Shown here piece after piece: positions 34,279 to 44,931 of a stretch of 64,000 nucleotides of DNA. The DNA comes from Cichorium intybus (lineage: Eukaryota > Streptophyta > Magnoliopsida > Asterales > Asteraceae): assembly GCA_023525715.1 (NCBI GenBank), contig CM042012.1:50854464-50918463 (forward strand). Reading direction: 5' to 3'. Position 1 is the first letter of the stretch, and each line of letters begins with the position of its first letter. The notes beneath the pieces are model-generated. The model searched no databases and was not told the DNA's origin. It saw only the letters and a program-made list of their open reading frames with translations. Made by a program: the position numbers and the translations under genes.

Positions 34279-34954
34279 GTTTAATTCCCGTAATTTTGAA
34301 CATCCCATGTAACGTTTTTTTTACGCGGATCTTTGCGCCGGGTCGGCTCCCCCATCCAGGTTCGGATCCCATCATTTGCCCTACTCCTTTCCCTTCCACC
34401 GCTTGAGACTTTCTTCTGCTTCTTTCCAGAACCACCCCTTCCCACCGCCTTCTTCACTGCCGTTCCCAGAGTTTTCTTTCATCTCTTCCGACTCTTCCTA
34501 CGGCTAGCGATTTTTCTCCCCAAGTGATTCTGTTTGTTCGATGACTTCATCTCTTTCAGCGAATTTCCAGCCCTGCCCTCTGCGATTGTGGAATCGACCC
34601 AACTCTTCTTCGCATCCACTTTGAGGCATCAACCGTAATTAATCGTCTAATCGAGATATATATATGTTCGTTGAGTTTCTTAATTTCTGAAAATCAAGCG
34701 AACACTTGGGGGGCAGAGATTTCCGGTGTGCGGGTATGACTGAAAGATATCCTTTGTGGTTTATTTACTTTTGTATTATGTTGATGAGTTTATGCTGCAA
34801 TGTATTTCCGAGTTTGTCATAAGATGGAACCACTTTTACAATTTTCTCCTTTATTTGATAATTTTTGGCTGTTGAAGTAGTATTCGTAGTTCTTTAACAA
34901 GGTCTGAATCGAGGTCTTATTGTATCAGATGGCTAGATATTTTTTCTAGAAAAC
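34279..34954 (+). other. Promoter/5' UTR-like stretch before the SR fragment
   Basis: C/T-rich, with a probable leader intron: a GT-rich region after 34,730 and a TTGTATCAG acceptor near 34,928, just before the ATG. It is probably the captured upstream region of the SR gene. The join with the UBP fragment lies near 34,278-34,320. Confidence 0.4.
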
Positions 34955-37148
34955 ATGGGCCGTTCAAATCGTACTCTCTATGTGGGTAATCTTCCTGGTG
35001 ATATTCGTGAAAGAGAAGTTGAAGATTTGTTTTACAAGGTTCCGTTTCATATCATCTCTTTTGTTGTCAACTTTGAAATTATATTGTTCTTCCGATTAGC
35101 AAGTTCCTTATACCGTAAAAATTACGTGTAATTATTATATTTCTTTTGTTTTTGCTTGCAGTACGGGCCCATCGTTGAAATTGACCTGAAAATTCCTCTT
35201 AGACCCCCTGGTTTTGCCTTTGTAGAGGTAAAACACATATCATATTCAGTTTGAAGATTCTCGTGATGCTGAAGATGCCATTCGTGGACTTGATGGTTAT
35301 AAGTTTGATGGTCGTCGCTTACGTGTTACTCAACAAAACCAATCTTCTTTCATTAACAAATTTGTTTTATTCAGTTTTTGTTTAGTTTCTTTTCTGTTTT
35401 TTTTTTAATTGCAGGTTGAACTTGCACATGATGGTAGAGTTTCATCCTCCATAGACCGCCACAGCAGTGGTGGTGGCAGTCGTGGGGGATTATCAAGGCG
35501 CTCTGACTATCGTGGTTTGTTCATTCACCTTACTTCTTTTAACAATTTATCAAAAGCAGTTTAAAATTTCATAATACATTTGTTTTTCAGTTTATGTCAC
35601 TGGATTACCTTCTTCTGCTTCATGGCAAGATCTGAAGGTCAGTAGGGAACTATGTGGTTCAATTTGCAAAATAGTTTTAATTTTTGGTTTCATAACTGGA
35701 TTATTAAATGGATTTTTTAGGATCACATGTGTAGAGCTGGTGATGTTTGTTTCTCTCAAGTTTTTCGTGACCGTGATGGTAAGTTGTACTTTCTTATTAA
35801 GTTGTAGGTGTGTTTGTGTGATTCACTAAATTACAAATGACGCTGATTATACTTTTTGCAGGCATGAGGGGGATTGTTGACTATACAAACTATGATGATA
35901 TGAAATATGCGGTTGGTTTTAACTTTTAAATGACAAATCTGCATTCCATATACGCATTTCATCTTATGCAACTCTTTTAATAGGGTTTGTTGTTTGTTGT
36001 TTAGGTAAGGAAACTTGATGACTCACTTTTCCGTAATCAGTTCTCCAAGGCCTACATACGGGTATGACATGATTAGCGTGTTCACAAGAATACTTCTTCC
36101 TTTAAGTCAAAAGGAAACAACACCTTATTCTGTGAATGCTATCTCACCAATTTCTTGGTGGCATGTTGACCATAGGTGGAGGAGTATGATAGAAGGCACA
36201 GTGATTCTAGGAGCCCAAGTAGAAGTCCATATTATTATTTAAGAAGCCCAATTCCAAGCTCTTACACCAGGAGCAGGAGGTAGCTTACTAAGTCAAAATT
36301 GCAACTTTTGTCCCATTGACACCGGTACAGGTATCAGTATATATAATTTATAAACCATACGGTAACCAAATTTTTTCATGCAGTTACTCTCCGAGGGACA
36401 AATATTCTCGTAGGTCTTGATCTAGATCAATTTCTTCACGGCCCCATTCCGAGTCATCTCCTACCCCTGCTTCAAGGTACCTAAATCTTGTATGATTTCC
36501 ATTTCAGTTTTCGTCTCCATTTCGTAATCTCATCAGATAGTTGCTGAAAAACCTTCCTTTTAAGTATTATTAGTCAAAAGTGGCATATAGTCTTTGCGGT
36601 TGAAAAGTGGATGGGATTTGATTGTTGAAAGGATTTTAAAAGGGTGGCATGATTGTGAAGGGTTATATTGTTTGTTTTTTAGATGTGGATTCCACGGGGT
36701 TGCATGGTAGGGACTTGATGGGGATATTGGGCGTGAAGTTGGCTGTCTAGGGATTCCATTTTAGGTAAAGGTAACTCAATGGGTTACTTATAATTTATAA
36801 AAGAAGGTAATTAATAATGGTTGATTTTGGATCGAGTGGGTGTTATAAGGATACTTTAGACCAATTCAGCAAACAATCATCTATAGGTGCTTCATAAATA
36901 GAAATATAATTTCAGTTGTGGATTTACCAATTTGATATCATCTGGTGAAAAATCTTTATAGCATAGGAATTGGTTTGTTGATGGTGAAAGGTGAACTTGT
37001 GTAAGCAATCAAAGGCCACATGGAAAATATTGCTGTCACACTGTTTTGGATTATGGATTTTGTCACTAATGAATTGGTTTCTTCTTTTTTCCTTTCATTT
37101 TTATTGAAATTTATGCAGATCTCCATCAAGATCCCGTACACCACCATC
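34955..37148 (+). pseudogene. SR34/SR30-type splicing factor fragment
   Basis: The ATG is at 34,955. The first RRM has RNP2 LYVGNL and RNP1 PPGFAFVEF. A Gly/Ser linker, a pseudo-RRM (VYVTGLPSSASWQDLKDH) and an RS domain (SRSPSRSPYYY, SPSRSRTPPS) follow, spread over about ten exon-like blocks. This order is that of plant SF2/ASF-like SR proteins, which bind pre-mRNA in the nucleus. Defects: the intron inside RNP1 is only 22 bases (35,228-35,249), too short to be spliced, and a TGA at 36,418-36,420 interrupts the RS domain. The last exons are missing, and the Helitron-type terminus follows at 37,334. Confidence 0.8.
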
Positions 37149-37361
37149 ATCTGTAAGTTTCAAGACACGATTCTTACTCGTGTTCAATGCGGAAAATAGC
37201 ATCGCACTTTCATTGATTTGTTCAATAGAAAGAATTGAAACTAGGATGCTTTGGTACACAAGTAAATGAAAATGCGTGTCCCGACACACCCCGACCCACT
37301 CAACAAGCCCGGCCACCCACCAAACTGAGCCAACCCGTGCATAGCACGGGCTCCCCACTAG

Positions 37362-37518
37362 TTATTTAATAAACCGAAATCAGAAAGGCAAATACAGAGG
37401 AGTGTTCATAAAATCAAACCAGGATGCAAAAGAGTGGGGGCGTGTGTGCGTGTGTTAATCCGATTGTATTCGTAGCAGATTAAGATATTTATCAGTTCGA
37501 TAGTTATAGGCTTATAGC
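37362..37518. other. Start of the tandem duplication, unit 1
   Basis: From about 37,455 the sequence TAATCCGATTGTA ... TTATCA is repeated with divergence from about 38,982. No gene seen. Confidence 0.45.
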
Positions 37519-37993
37519 TAGGGATGAGCATGGTATTGTTAGGCGTGGTTATTTTAATGCGGTTATTAAATTTTTTAATAATCAAATATGCGGTTAATAG
37601 TGCGGTGCGGTTATGCGGTTATTTTATGCGGTTGCGGTTGCAGTTATTAACCGCATATATTTGCTGCGGTTTATTTAACTATACGGATTTGATACTTGTT
37701 TTGCGATTTAACCAATTACATATTAAAATAAAGCAACCACATATTAAAGGCTTATCTCAAATTTACAAGTTACAACTACTAATTCATTTAAAACACTTTG
37801 TTTATTAATATAACAACTATATAATTATTTAATTATGTGGTTAGCGGTGCGGTTGCGGTTATTTCGGTACGGTATATTTCATATACAAAATTGAAAATTT
37901 CACGTCGGTTATTGTTTCGGTTGCGGTTAATCGGTTTCGAATTAGCGGTTTTTTGCAGTGTTTTTATCGTACGGTTCGTTTTTAACACCCCTA
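37519..37993. mobile_element. hAT-type MITE (475 bp)
   Basis: The ends are TAGGGATGAGCATGG and, inverted, TAGGGGTGTTAAAAA. The flanking 8-mers are CTTATAGC (37,511-37,518) and ATTATAGT (37,994-38,001), six of eight alike. The interior consists of many GCGGTTATT-type repeats. The tandem copy near 39,035-39,050 lacks the element and reads AGTTATTACATTATTTG, which shows the empty site. Confidence 0.65.
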
Positions 37994-38253
37994 ATTATAG
38001 TATTATTTGTATTATTAATACTCATATTAAGAATTATTTAATTATTTAATTGGCTTGCTTTCATCAAGCCCACATGCAAAAAAGGAACAAGAAATATATA
38101 AACAATGAGAAAACTTGTTTCTTCTCATTGCGATTGTTCTGGATATATATACAATTACAAATAATATGCCAAACTACCTAATGACTAAAACTATGGAGAT
38201 CATTCTAACAATATAATCATAGATGCATAAGGAGTCGATATAAGGATGTTAGT

Positions 38254-38431
38254 CCCAAAATCTATAATAGATTTGATAAGAGACTTGGTAATAATTGTTA
38301 GTAATTAGGGTTATCCTAATACCTATTAGGGTTTAGGTTAGGCATGAGCCCATTTTGTATCTCTATTTATATGAGGTTAAACACTCATTATTATTATCAA
38401 GTCATTATCAAGCATCTTATATTATAACAAT
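38254..38431 (+). mobile_element. Possible short LTR (TRIM-like)
   Basis: TGTTAGTCCCAAAATC at 38,254 to TTATAACA near 38,431, with a TATTTATAT box near 38,362, then TTGGTACTAG where a PBS would be. A second LTR was not found. Confidence 0.3.
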
Positions 38432-38497
38432 AATTGGTACTAGTGTAAATACACTCACCCAAGTCTAACGAAACCTGCATCAATATCAAATGAGAGC

Positions 38498-38615
38498 TGA
38501 TCCGTACACAACATTTTTTTGTTATATACAACAATTTATGCTTTAGATGAGTTACACACTATGCATAAAAACATGTTATTGTTGTGTATGGCAAAAAATT
38601 GTTGTATACGAATCA
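38498..38615. mobile_element. Small MITE with 24-bp inverted ends (118 bp)
   Basis: TGATCCGTACACAACA at 38,498 and, inverted, TGATTCGTATACAACA ending at 38,615, each continuing into a T run. The paralogous segment near 48,190 lacks it. No clear target duplication. Confidence 0.5.
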
Positions 38616-39090
38616 ACTCTAATACCATATTTATGTCATCTAGCTTGTGGATATTGTTTATTTTTCCTATGTTTTCAGAATCCAATGACGCATTACTTTG
38701 TATGTAAAGTATGTTTCTTGTGAGTCAAAACGGATTACACATTTGATTGTAGATAAAATACTCAAGTTGACCATATGAAAAGAAGTTCAAACACCGAGTT
38801 ATGGCCAGCTTATGAATATATAAATCATGACATAGTTCTTGTGACGAGTTTTTGACAAAGGTACAAAAGAGCTTACCATAAAACTCGGTTGCAAAAGAAG
38901 AAGGGGTAGTGTCAAAAATGAGTTTCTATTAGATATGTATATTATGTACATATTTGATTCTATTTGTGCTAGATTAGGATAGTTATCCGATTGTAAGCTT
39001 AGTAGGTTAAGATGTTTATCATTTCAATAGTTATTACATTATTTGTATTATTAATACTTTAAATGAACGACACAATTGCTTCTTTAGTTT

Positions 39091-39095
39091 CATCA
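39091..39095 (+). repeat. Target-site duplication CATCA (left)
   Basis: CATCA precedes the LTR starting TGTGACATCCCGG and recurs at 46,852-46,856 after the second LTR. Removing the element restores TTTCATCAAGCCCACAT, which is the sequence of the other tandem unit at about 38,059. Confidence 0.9.
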
Positions 39096-41000
39096 TGTGA
39101 CATCCCGGAAATTTATACCTAGAACTATAAACAGTTAATTCACCGCAAACCTCTTTATAACCAAACCTTTTGAGCTTCAATGCATACTTTGGAAAATATA
39201 GTGTCATTGCGATTAAAATAAGATACGAGATGAAATCTTACTTCCTATAATGGAATATCTCAAGCACAAACTGAAACCCTAGTTAATACGTCTGAAAAAC
39301 TGAAAGTAAGTATTAACCATTTGTGACACAAAACAAGCAATCTAACCTCAGAGTACATGTTTCCCTGATTCCGGAAATATAAATAACATTCAAAACGGAG
39401 CTCATATGCAAAAGTTACGACTGTTATAAGAAAACAAGCCAAAACAAACCAGTGTAACACTGATTTTCTTTAACTACATAAATCGTTTTGATCCGTTGAG
39501 GCACTTGCGCACCTCATATGGAAATTCCGAGAACATTATTGGACTCAGACTATGGTCTATTATTGGATTCCATACTCGAAATATTTTTAGTAAAAATATT
39601 TATAAAAGTCAACTAATCGGATACTGCGGATAAATGAACGCAATATTTAAACGCGATTTCTCGATGTTCTGCAACTCGAAAAAATTATCTGTTTAGGTTT
39701 CTAGAATCAGTGCACTCGGCTCAACAATTCTCCGGTCTAAAAAATAATACTAATTATAAAATCGGAAAGCATAGCGTAATGATTATGTAAGCGCTTACCT
39801 CGTGAATAGTGACGAATAGTGATTTTCAACCCTATAAATAAGATGCATCTTCTTCATTTATTTTCACCAATTCACCAAGCATCTAGCTTTCTTCCTCTCT
39901 CCCTTTGCCCCTTTGCGGCTTAAGTCTTCGTTGGTGTTATTTCGCGGTGTTTCTCGAATGCAATTATTCTCGAATCTAAGCTGAATTCACGCTTCAAAAG
40001 TGAGTGTTACGGCCCCTTTGTCTATGTTTTTATATATTATGGGGGAGAATACATGTGCAATATAAACATTTACCAATTTCATATCAAGTTTTATAAATGT
40101 TATTATAGCTTTATAAAATGTTTTCAATAAGCGAGTATTGTACACTATTACGTATATACTTATCAACATACTTGGCTTTTATAACAAAAACCATTTTGGG
40201 ATGAGACTTGTCTATCCTACATTTATCAATTGCTTAGATAGTGAGACACTATTCATAACTAAGTAGAAATACCTAGACCCCACACTACTATAACCGTTAA
40301 TCAAGCAGAGCGAGATACATATGTATAGATCTATACGGGTTGACACCCCCACCTATGGTTGTTAGCTACAACTTCGACTTGCAAATCGATGTAGGTGATA
40401 CTTATCTTTTTCATTACTACGACGTCCATGAAGCGTTGTAGGGGGTACATTTCAGTCGAATAGCTCGGTTATAGGACTCAACTATACGCATTGATGGTTT
40501 TTCTCATAAACGTACATATCATTTATAAGTATGGTATTACTTATGGTTTTCAAAAACTCTATACAATTCATTTATAAGTATGGTATTACTTACGATTTTC
40601 AGCAACTCTTTACAAACTCATTTACAAGTATGATTATACTTACAAAAGGAATACTTTTAGTTATTTTAAAAGTATCAGTGCTGTGTTCAACATAAAACCT
40701 GTAACTCTCACCAACCTTGTGTTGACCCTCAAAACTACATGTATTCTCAGGAAATCAATGAGACTTTCAGAAGATGGAAATCTTCACGGATTTCAGGCAA
40801 CCTAGTTTTGTTATATCTGTTAAGGCATTTAATGTACTCTACTATTATTATTTGTAAGAACCATGTATTCAAACTTCAAGATGAAATACAACTATCCTTT
40901 GGTTTATTGTTGTACTTGTACTGTATATTCAATTGCCTGTGATCCAAGAACTTAGTCGCACAGCCCGGCATGTTCCGCCGCCTCGATCGGGGGTGTGACA
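39096..41000 (+). mobile_element. 5' LTR of the RWP-RK-carrying retrotransposon (1,905 bp)
   Basis: Begins TGTGACATCCCGG and ends GGGGTGTGACA. A TATAAATA box lies at 39,833-39,840. By eye it differs from the 3' LTR at about two dozen sites, including a 12-base duplication of GTGAATAGTGAC, so insertion was recent in plant terms. Confidence 0.92.
39833..39840 (+). promoter_or_regulatory. TATA box of the 5' LTR
   Basis: TATAAATA near the middle of the LTR, conserved at 45,681-45,688. Transcription would run rightward, antisense to the RWP-RK gene inside the element. Confidence 0.55.
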
Positions 41001-41003
41001 GAA

Positions 41004-41014
41004 TGGTATCAGAG
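41004..41014 (+). other. Primer binding site (initiator tRNA-Met)
   Basis: TGGTATCAGAG three bases after the LTR, complementary to plant initiator tRNA-Met. It shows that 39,096-46,851 is one retrotransposon, not two solo LTRs flanking a host gene. Confidence 0.85.
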
Positions 41015-41831
41015 ATAAATTGGCTATAGAGAACTCGTATCCTCGAAAGAGGAATACAACTATAACAACAGGCTTCTAATAAAATTATTATTATTAATTA
41101 CACTACTTCTCGACTACTTACGGGTGAGGTGTCTAGTTTGAACTATCGCTTGGGTTTTGGATTCAGAACAACTTTAATGCCAAAATGATCCTGCCCACCG
41201 GTACTTCTCATCTGGCCGATCCTTATTTGATATTCTTGAGGTACAAAACAAAAAGTAATAATACTACAAACCCCACCAACAATATATATAGGAGTTATAT
41301 ATATACTTTGACCCGCGATGAGAACACTATATACAACTATAAATACAATGAGACTAAAACTCTCTAAAACATTTCGTACAAAGTATACCTTTAACATACA
41401 ATGATATTGTTATAAAGTATAAGTACATACATAGTAGAACAGTGTCATAATCAGAACAATACAAAAGTAATAAGATGAGTTGAACACTACGAGTAGGCCT
41501 AGGTAATTATGTAATCATACCTAGGATAGATAGATCCTGATCAACTATATTGGTCCAATGTGTGACTAACATGTACTTAGGAATAATTGTAGTGAACAAC
41601 AAGTATAAAAACTTACCAAGATTCATATACAAAGAAACTCTAAAATAGAATATGAAGCTAAAATACTATAAGAATATTTTATAATACTATAGAACCATAC
41701 ATTTAGACACTTTATCTGCCCCTATCCTTACACAGTCAACCTGATATTTTGATAATACCTGACCAATAACTATTATCGAAACCTACCATCATTCCTACCA
41801 ACAGTTCCATTAAACTAATATTGGTAGAAAT
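41015..41831. other. Internal leader of the RWP-RK-carrying element
   Basis: No gag or pol motif in any frame. AT-rich and non-coding. Confidence 0.5.
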
Positions 41832-43206
41832 TCAATCTGAAAGCCGAAGGCGGGCTATGTCACCTGCCAAGTCTTCTGGGTTCTCTTCACTTATGGTCTT
41901 GAGAAAATCATGGTTAAAACCACTCATAGCAGAAACAGAAGGCAGAGATTGCTGCTGTGTATGGGTCCCTAATGAAGCTTCTTCCCTCTTCTGAACCTTT
42001 CTTTTCTTGTAAACAGCCTTAAAGGCAGCTTGCCTCAATCTCTTTGTGGTATCAGTTATCTTCGAACTGGAACCCTCGACTATTGCTCTTTTCTCGTTCT
42101 CTAGACCAAGTATTACGTCTGCTCTACTAGGATTATTATCCAATTCTTGTTGCATAAATACTTTTAGTCATTACAATCTCATGGTATTAAAATTGTGGAG
42201 AAAGAAATACAATTCTTAACCTGAGCATGGTTAATAAGAGTTTGTAGACTCATAATCTGTCGTCGAGGCCAACTTTTGATGCCTAACTTCCTACAGCGTT
42301 GCTTCAACTGTGTTGATCCAACGTTGAGTTCCATTGCAGCTTGCAAAACGGGCTTGTCAAAATGCATGGATATTGTTTCCTTACTCAACGCATGTCTAGA
42401 ACCACTTCCACTACCAATTACTGTGGTTCTTTGACTCAAAGAATTAAATGCGGTTGTACTATTATAATTCGGGATCATTTGAGCATGATCCTGATTTGCT
42501 GATCCAAAGATAAACTTTGGTTTAGTAAAATTAGTACTTGTTGTCGGTAGTAATGGTTGATTTTCAACCATGAACCCAGGATTTTTAAATCCCTCTAGAT
42601 TCATTTGAATCATCTGAAGGTGATCCTGATATTGAAAACCACCCTTAAACTCAGGATTCACTGAAGCGAACCCGATAGTGTCATCATGGATCGACTGTAT
42701 TTGATCCTGATTTTGAATGTGAGTTAGAAACCCCTGATTTGTTAGATCTACTCCACTATGCAGTATGGGCACGTTCATGCTTAGATTATCATTAGTAAGA
42801 TCATCTACGAATGGATCTGTGTATAACGTATGTTAGATAATCAAGCAAAACAAACATAAAGCTTAACAAAATGACTTAACCTGGAAGTATATATTGAGAT
42901 TGCCCAACAGCAATGTCTTCATTTAAAGGCAGTGGATCTTCAGGGAGAATACCCATCAGAGGAAAAACTTCAGGATCATCTTGAAGTTGATCCAGCGGTA
43001 ATATATCTGGAAAATCTATACCTTACATAATTTAAAACAAAAATCAAAATGCTAGAGAAAGGAATAAGAAATAAAAAGGAATTTAGGATACTATAATTAC
43101 CAAACTCCAGTGGAGGTATCTGATTAAACGATAGGGAGGTACCCTCTTCCCTTAAGAAATTTAACTCAGTGTCTGAAAAATTTTCCATAGGAGATCTGTT
43201 TTCCAT
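41832..43206 (-). CDS. RWP-RK (RKD-like) transcription factor gene inside the LTR element
   Basis: Probable exons on the minus strand are 43,206-43,101, 43,015-42,881, 42,816-42,221 and about 42,160-41,832, with GT/AG borders and compatible phases for the first three. Exon 3 ends with an RWP-RK domain: ISMHFDKPVLQAAMELNVGS, LKQRCRKLGIKSWPRRQ, then MSLQTLI. RWP-RK factors of the RKD group bind DNA and act in egg-cell and embryo programmes. The signature Arg-Trp-Pro-x-Arg-Lys reads Ser-Trp-Pro-Arg-Arg-Gln here. Exon 4 holds the TKRLRQAAFKAVYKKRK motif typical of RKDs, but the only acceptor I see (after 42,161) joins it one base out of frame, and that intron is only about 60 bases. Probably a captured, perhaps no longer functional, gene copy. 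Confidence 0.65.
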
Positions 43207-44931
43207 ACCTCGATTTGGAAATCTGAGATTATATAAGAATAAACTAGTAGTAAAAAAAATGAGACTGAAAAGAATCTTAGATACAAATGATGATACATAC
43301 CCGTTTATATAATATCTTACAGCTAGAACTGAAAGGACAACCCCCATTATTACTACCGAAATTCAAAACATCTATAGTAGGTGCGACATTTCCATTACCC
43401 TAAGTGCCATTTTTTTCAACATTCGCTGCTTAAATCCGATAAGGACAAGATAATGAAAAGACTTTTTTTTAATAAAAAAATGTATATCTCTTGATAGCGG
43501 AAATAGTTCAAAGAATTTTCAGTACTTATTTAAAAATGTGAATTTTGATGTGAAAGGTGGATTTCGTAGGACACGGAGTCAGCAAGGAAGGGATACATGT
43601 GGATCCCTCCATGTAACTCCCATTTTCCTATCTCCAAATTACACCAACAATTACTCTAATAACCAAAAGTGTTTAATAATGTAATCAAAGTTAAGAAACA
43701 AAAGCACAAGCAGTTATCATAAACACGATTACTTAATACAAATATGTCCCAAAACTAGGTTACAAAAGACCATTTTTTACAAAACTATACAAAAGAGCAT
43801 GCCATAGTTTACAAAAAGTCCAAAAGTCTTGCCCCAAGTTAAGTCATTCATCCCTCTGCAATCTTCTTGCCCCTGTCACCCATAATACATACAACATAAC
43901 CATTTTTATGAGCTAACTAAGCTCAATGAGAAAATAATTAAGACTTAGTAAATCATTTCATCATTTCTCAACGACTACTAAAACAAAACATCATTGATCT
44001 CAATCTCTTTAATTATCCCAGTCACTTAGAGTTCTCAATCACACCAAGTACTCATTTATGATAGGAAATTCTCAACCTTGTATAACTCGTACAAATTGAT
44101 TATCTTAATCAATTAAGATTTACAGTTAATTCAATTATATCATAATATAATCATAAATAATGAATTAGAACTACTCACCTGGCATAGGTGCATCTCGTGG
44201 TCCACCTGTATCTTACGTACTTCCTTCCATCCTACGAGTATCAACTGTAAAATGAAATCACATATCATATCTTAAACATCATCAGGCATTTCCAGAATAC
44301 TTAACTCAAATGATTAAGAAATAAATAGCTAATACAAATCACAATTAGTGAATATCATATACTATCAAACCGAAAACCCCAATTTCACAGTTTTACCAAA
44401 TCAACCGTTAAAACATCACAATATTCGCAACGAGGACTCAATACAATATATATTAGAAATCCACTAACAACACATGAGATGAATCGAAGCATACTTTCAG
44501 ATTTGGACATCTAGAGTTTGAAACCCTAAAACTCAAAATAACTAACCTTGTGAATTAAGAACTAGAGAACGCATTTCGGGTGTTAAATCCAACCTCCACA
44601 AACTTTTACTACACAAAATCCTTGATCAAAATGACCAAATTTCGCACATTTTGCTATGAAAATAACCTAGGAGGATTTTGTAAATGGAGTAAATGAGGAA
44701 AGCTGTCCAAATAACCCCACTGAAGCAGGTTAGCGACACTAACCTTTAAAGTTAGCATCGTTAACTTTTAAAAATCTGACCCGTGCTTCGAAACCCGACC
44801 CGTGTAAGTCCACTTGATGCTACTGGATGCTACAGTAACTGAAACACGACCCGTGTGACTTCTACACGATCGAGCAGAAGTGTTATGTTACGAAATAATT
44901 TCGGGACGAAATTCTTTTAACGGGGAGGTAA
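43207..44931. other. Rest of the internal region of the RWP-RK-carrying element
   Basis: Upstream sequence of the antisense gene to about 43,450, then AT-rich non-coding sequence with no retroviral motif. It ends ACGGGGAGGTAA (about 44,920-44,931), the polypurine tract just before the 3' LTR. Confidence 0.5.

Larger units (their letters stand above)
32613..37361 (+). mobile_element. Helitron-like unit carrying three gene fragments
   Basis: The 3' end has a hairpin CCCGTGC-ATA-GCACGGG at 37,334-37,350, seven bases, then CTAG at 37,358-37,361 followed by T. The same stem is seen at the window's left edge. Upstream lie parts of three unrelated host genes in one orientation, with introns, as known for chimeric plant Helitrons such as those of maize. 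No Rep/helicase frame is present, so it would be non-autonomous. The 5' end is not located, so the left coordinate is only the start of the captured material. Confidence 0.6.
38002..39095. repeat. Roughly 1-kb tandem duplication (unit 1 and start of unit 2)
   Basis: The text from TTTCATCAAGCCCACAT (about 38,059) to about 38,820 recurs at 46,852-48,360. Shared stretches include ACTATGGAGATCAT, ATTACTTTGTATGTAAA and GACATCTAGCTTGT/GTCATCTAGCTTGTG. The second unit is broken by the LTR element at 39,096 and a solo LTR at 47,032. No coding frame recognised. Confidence 0.6.

Noticed and set aside
41832..43206. RWP-RK gene as an ordinary host locus flanked by unrelated solo LTRs
   Set aside because: The matching CATCA duplication, the PBS after the left LTR, the polypurine tract before the right LTR and the restored empty site argue for a single element.
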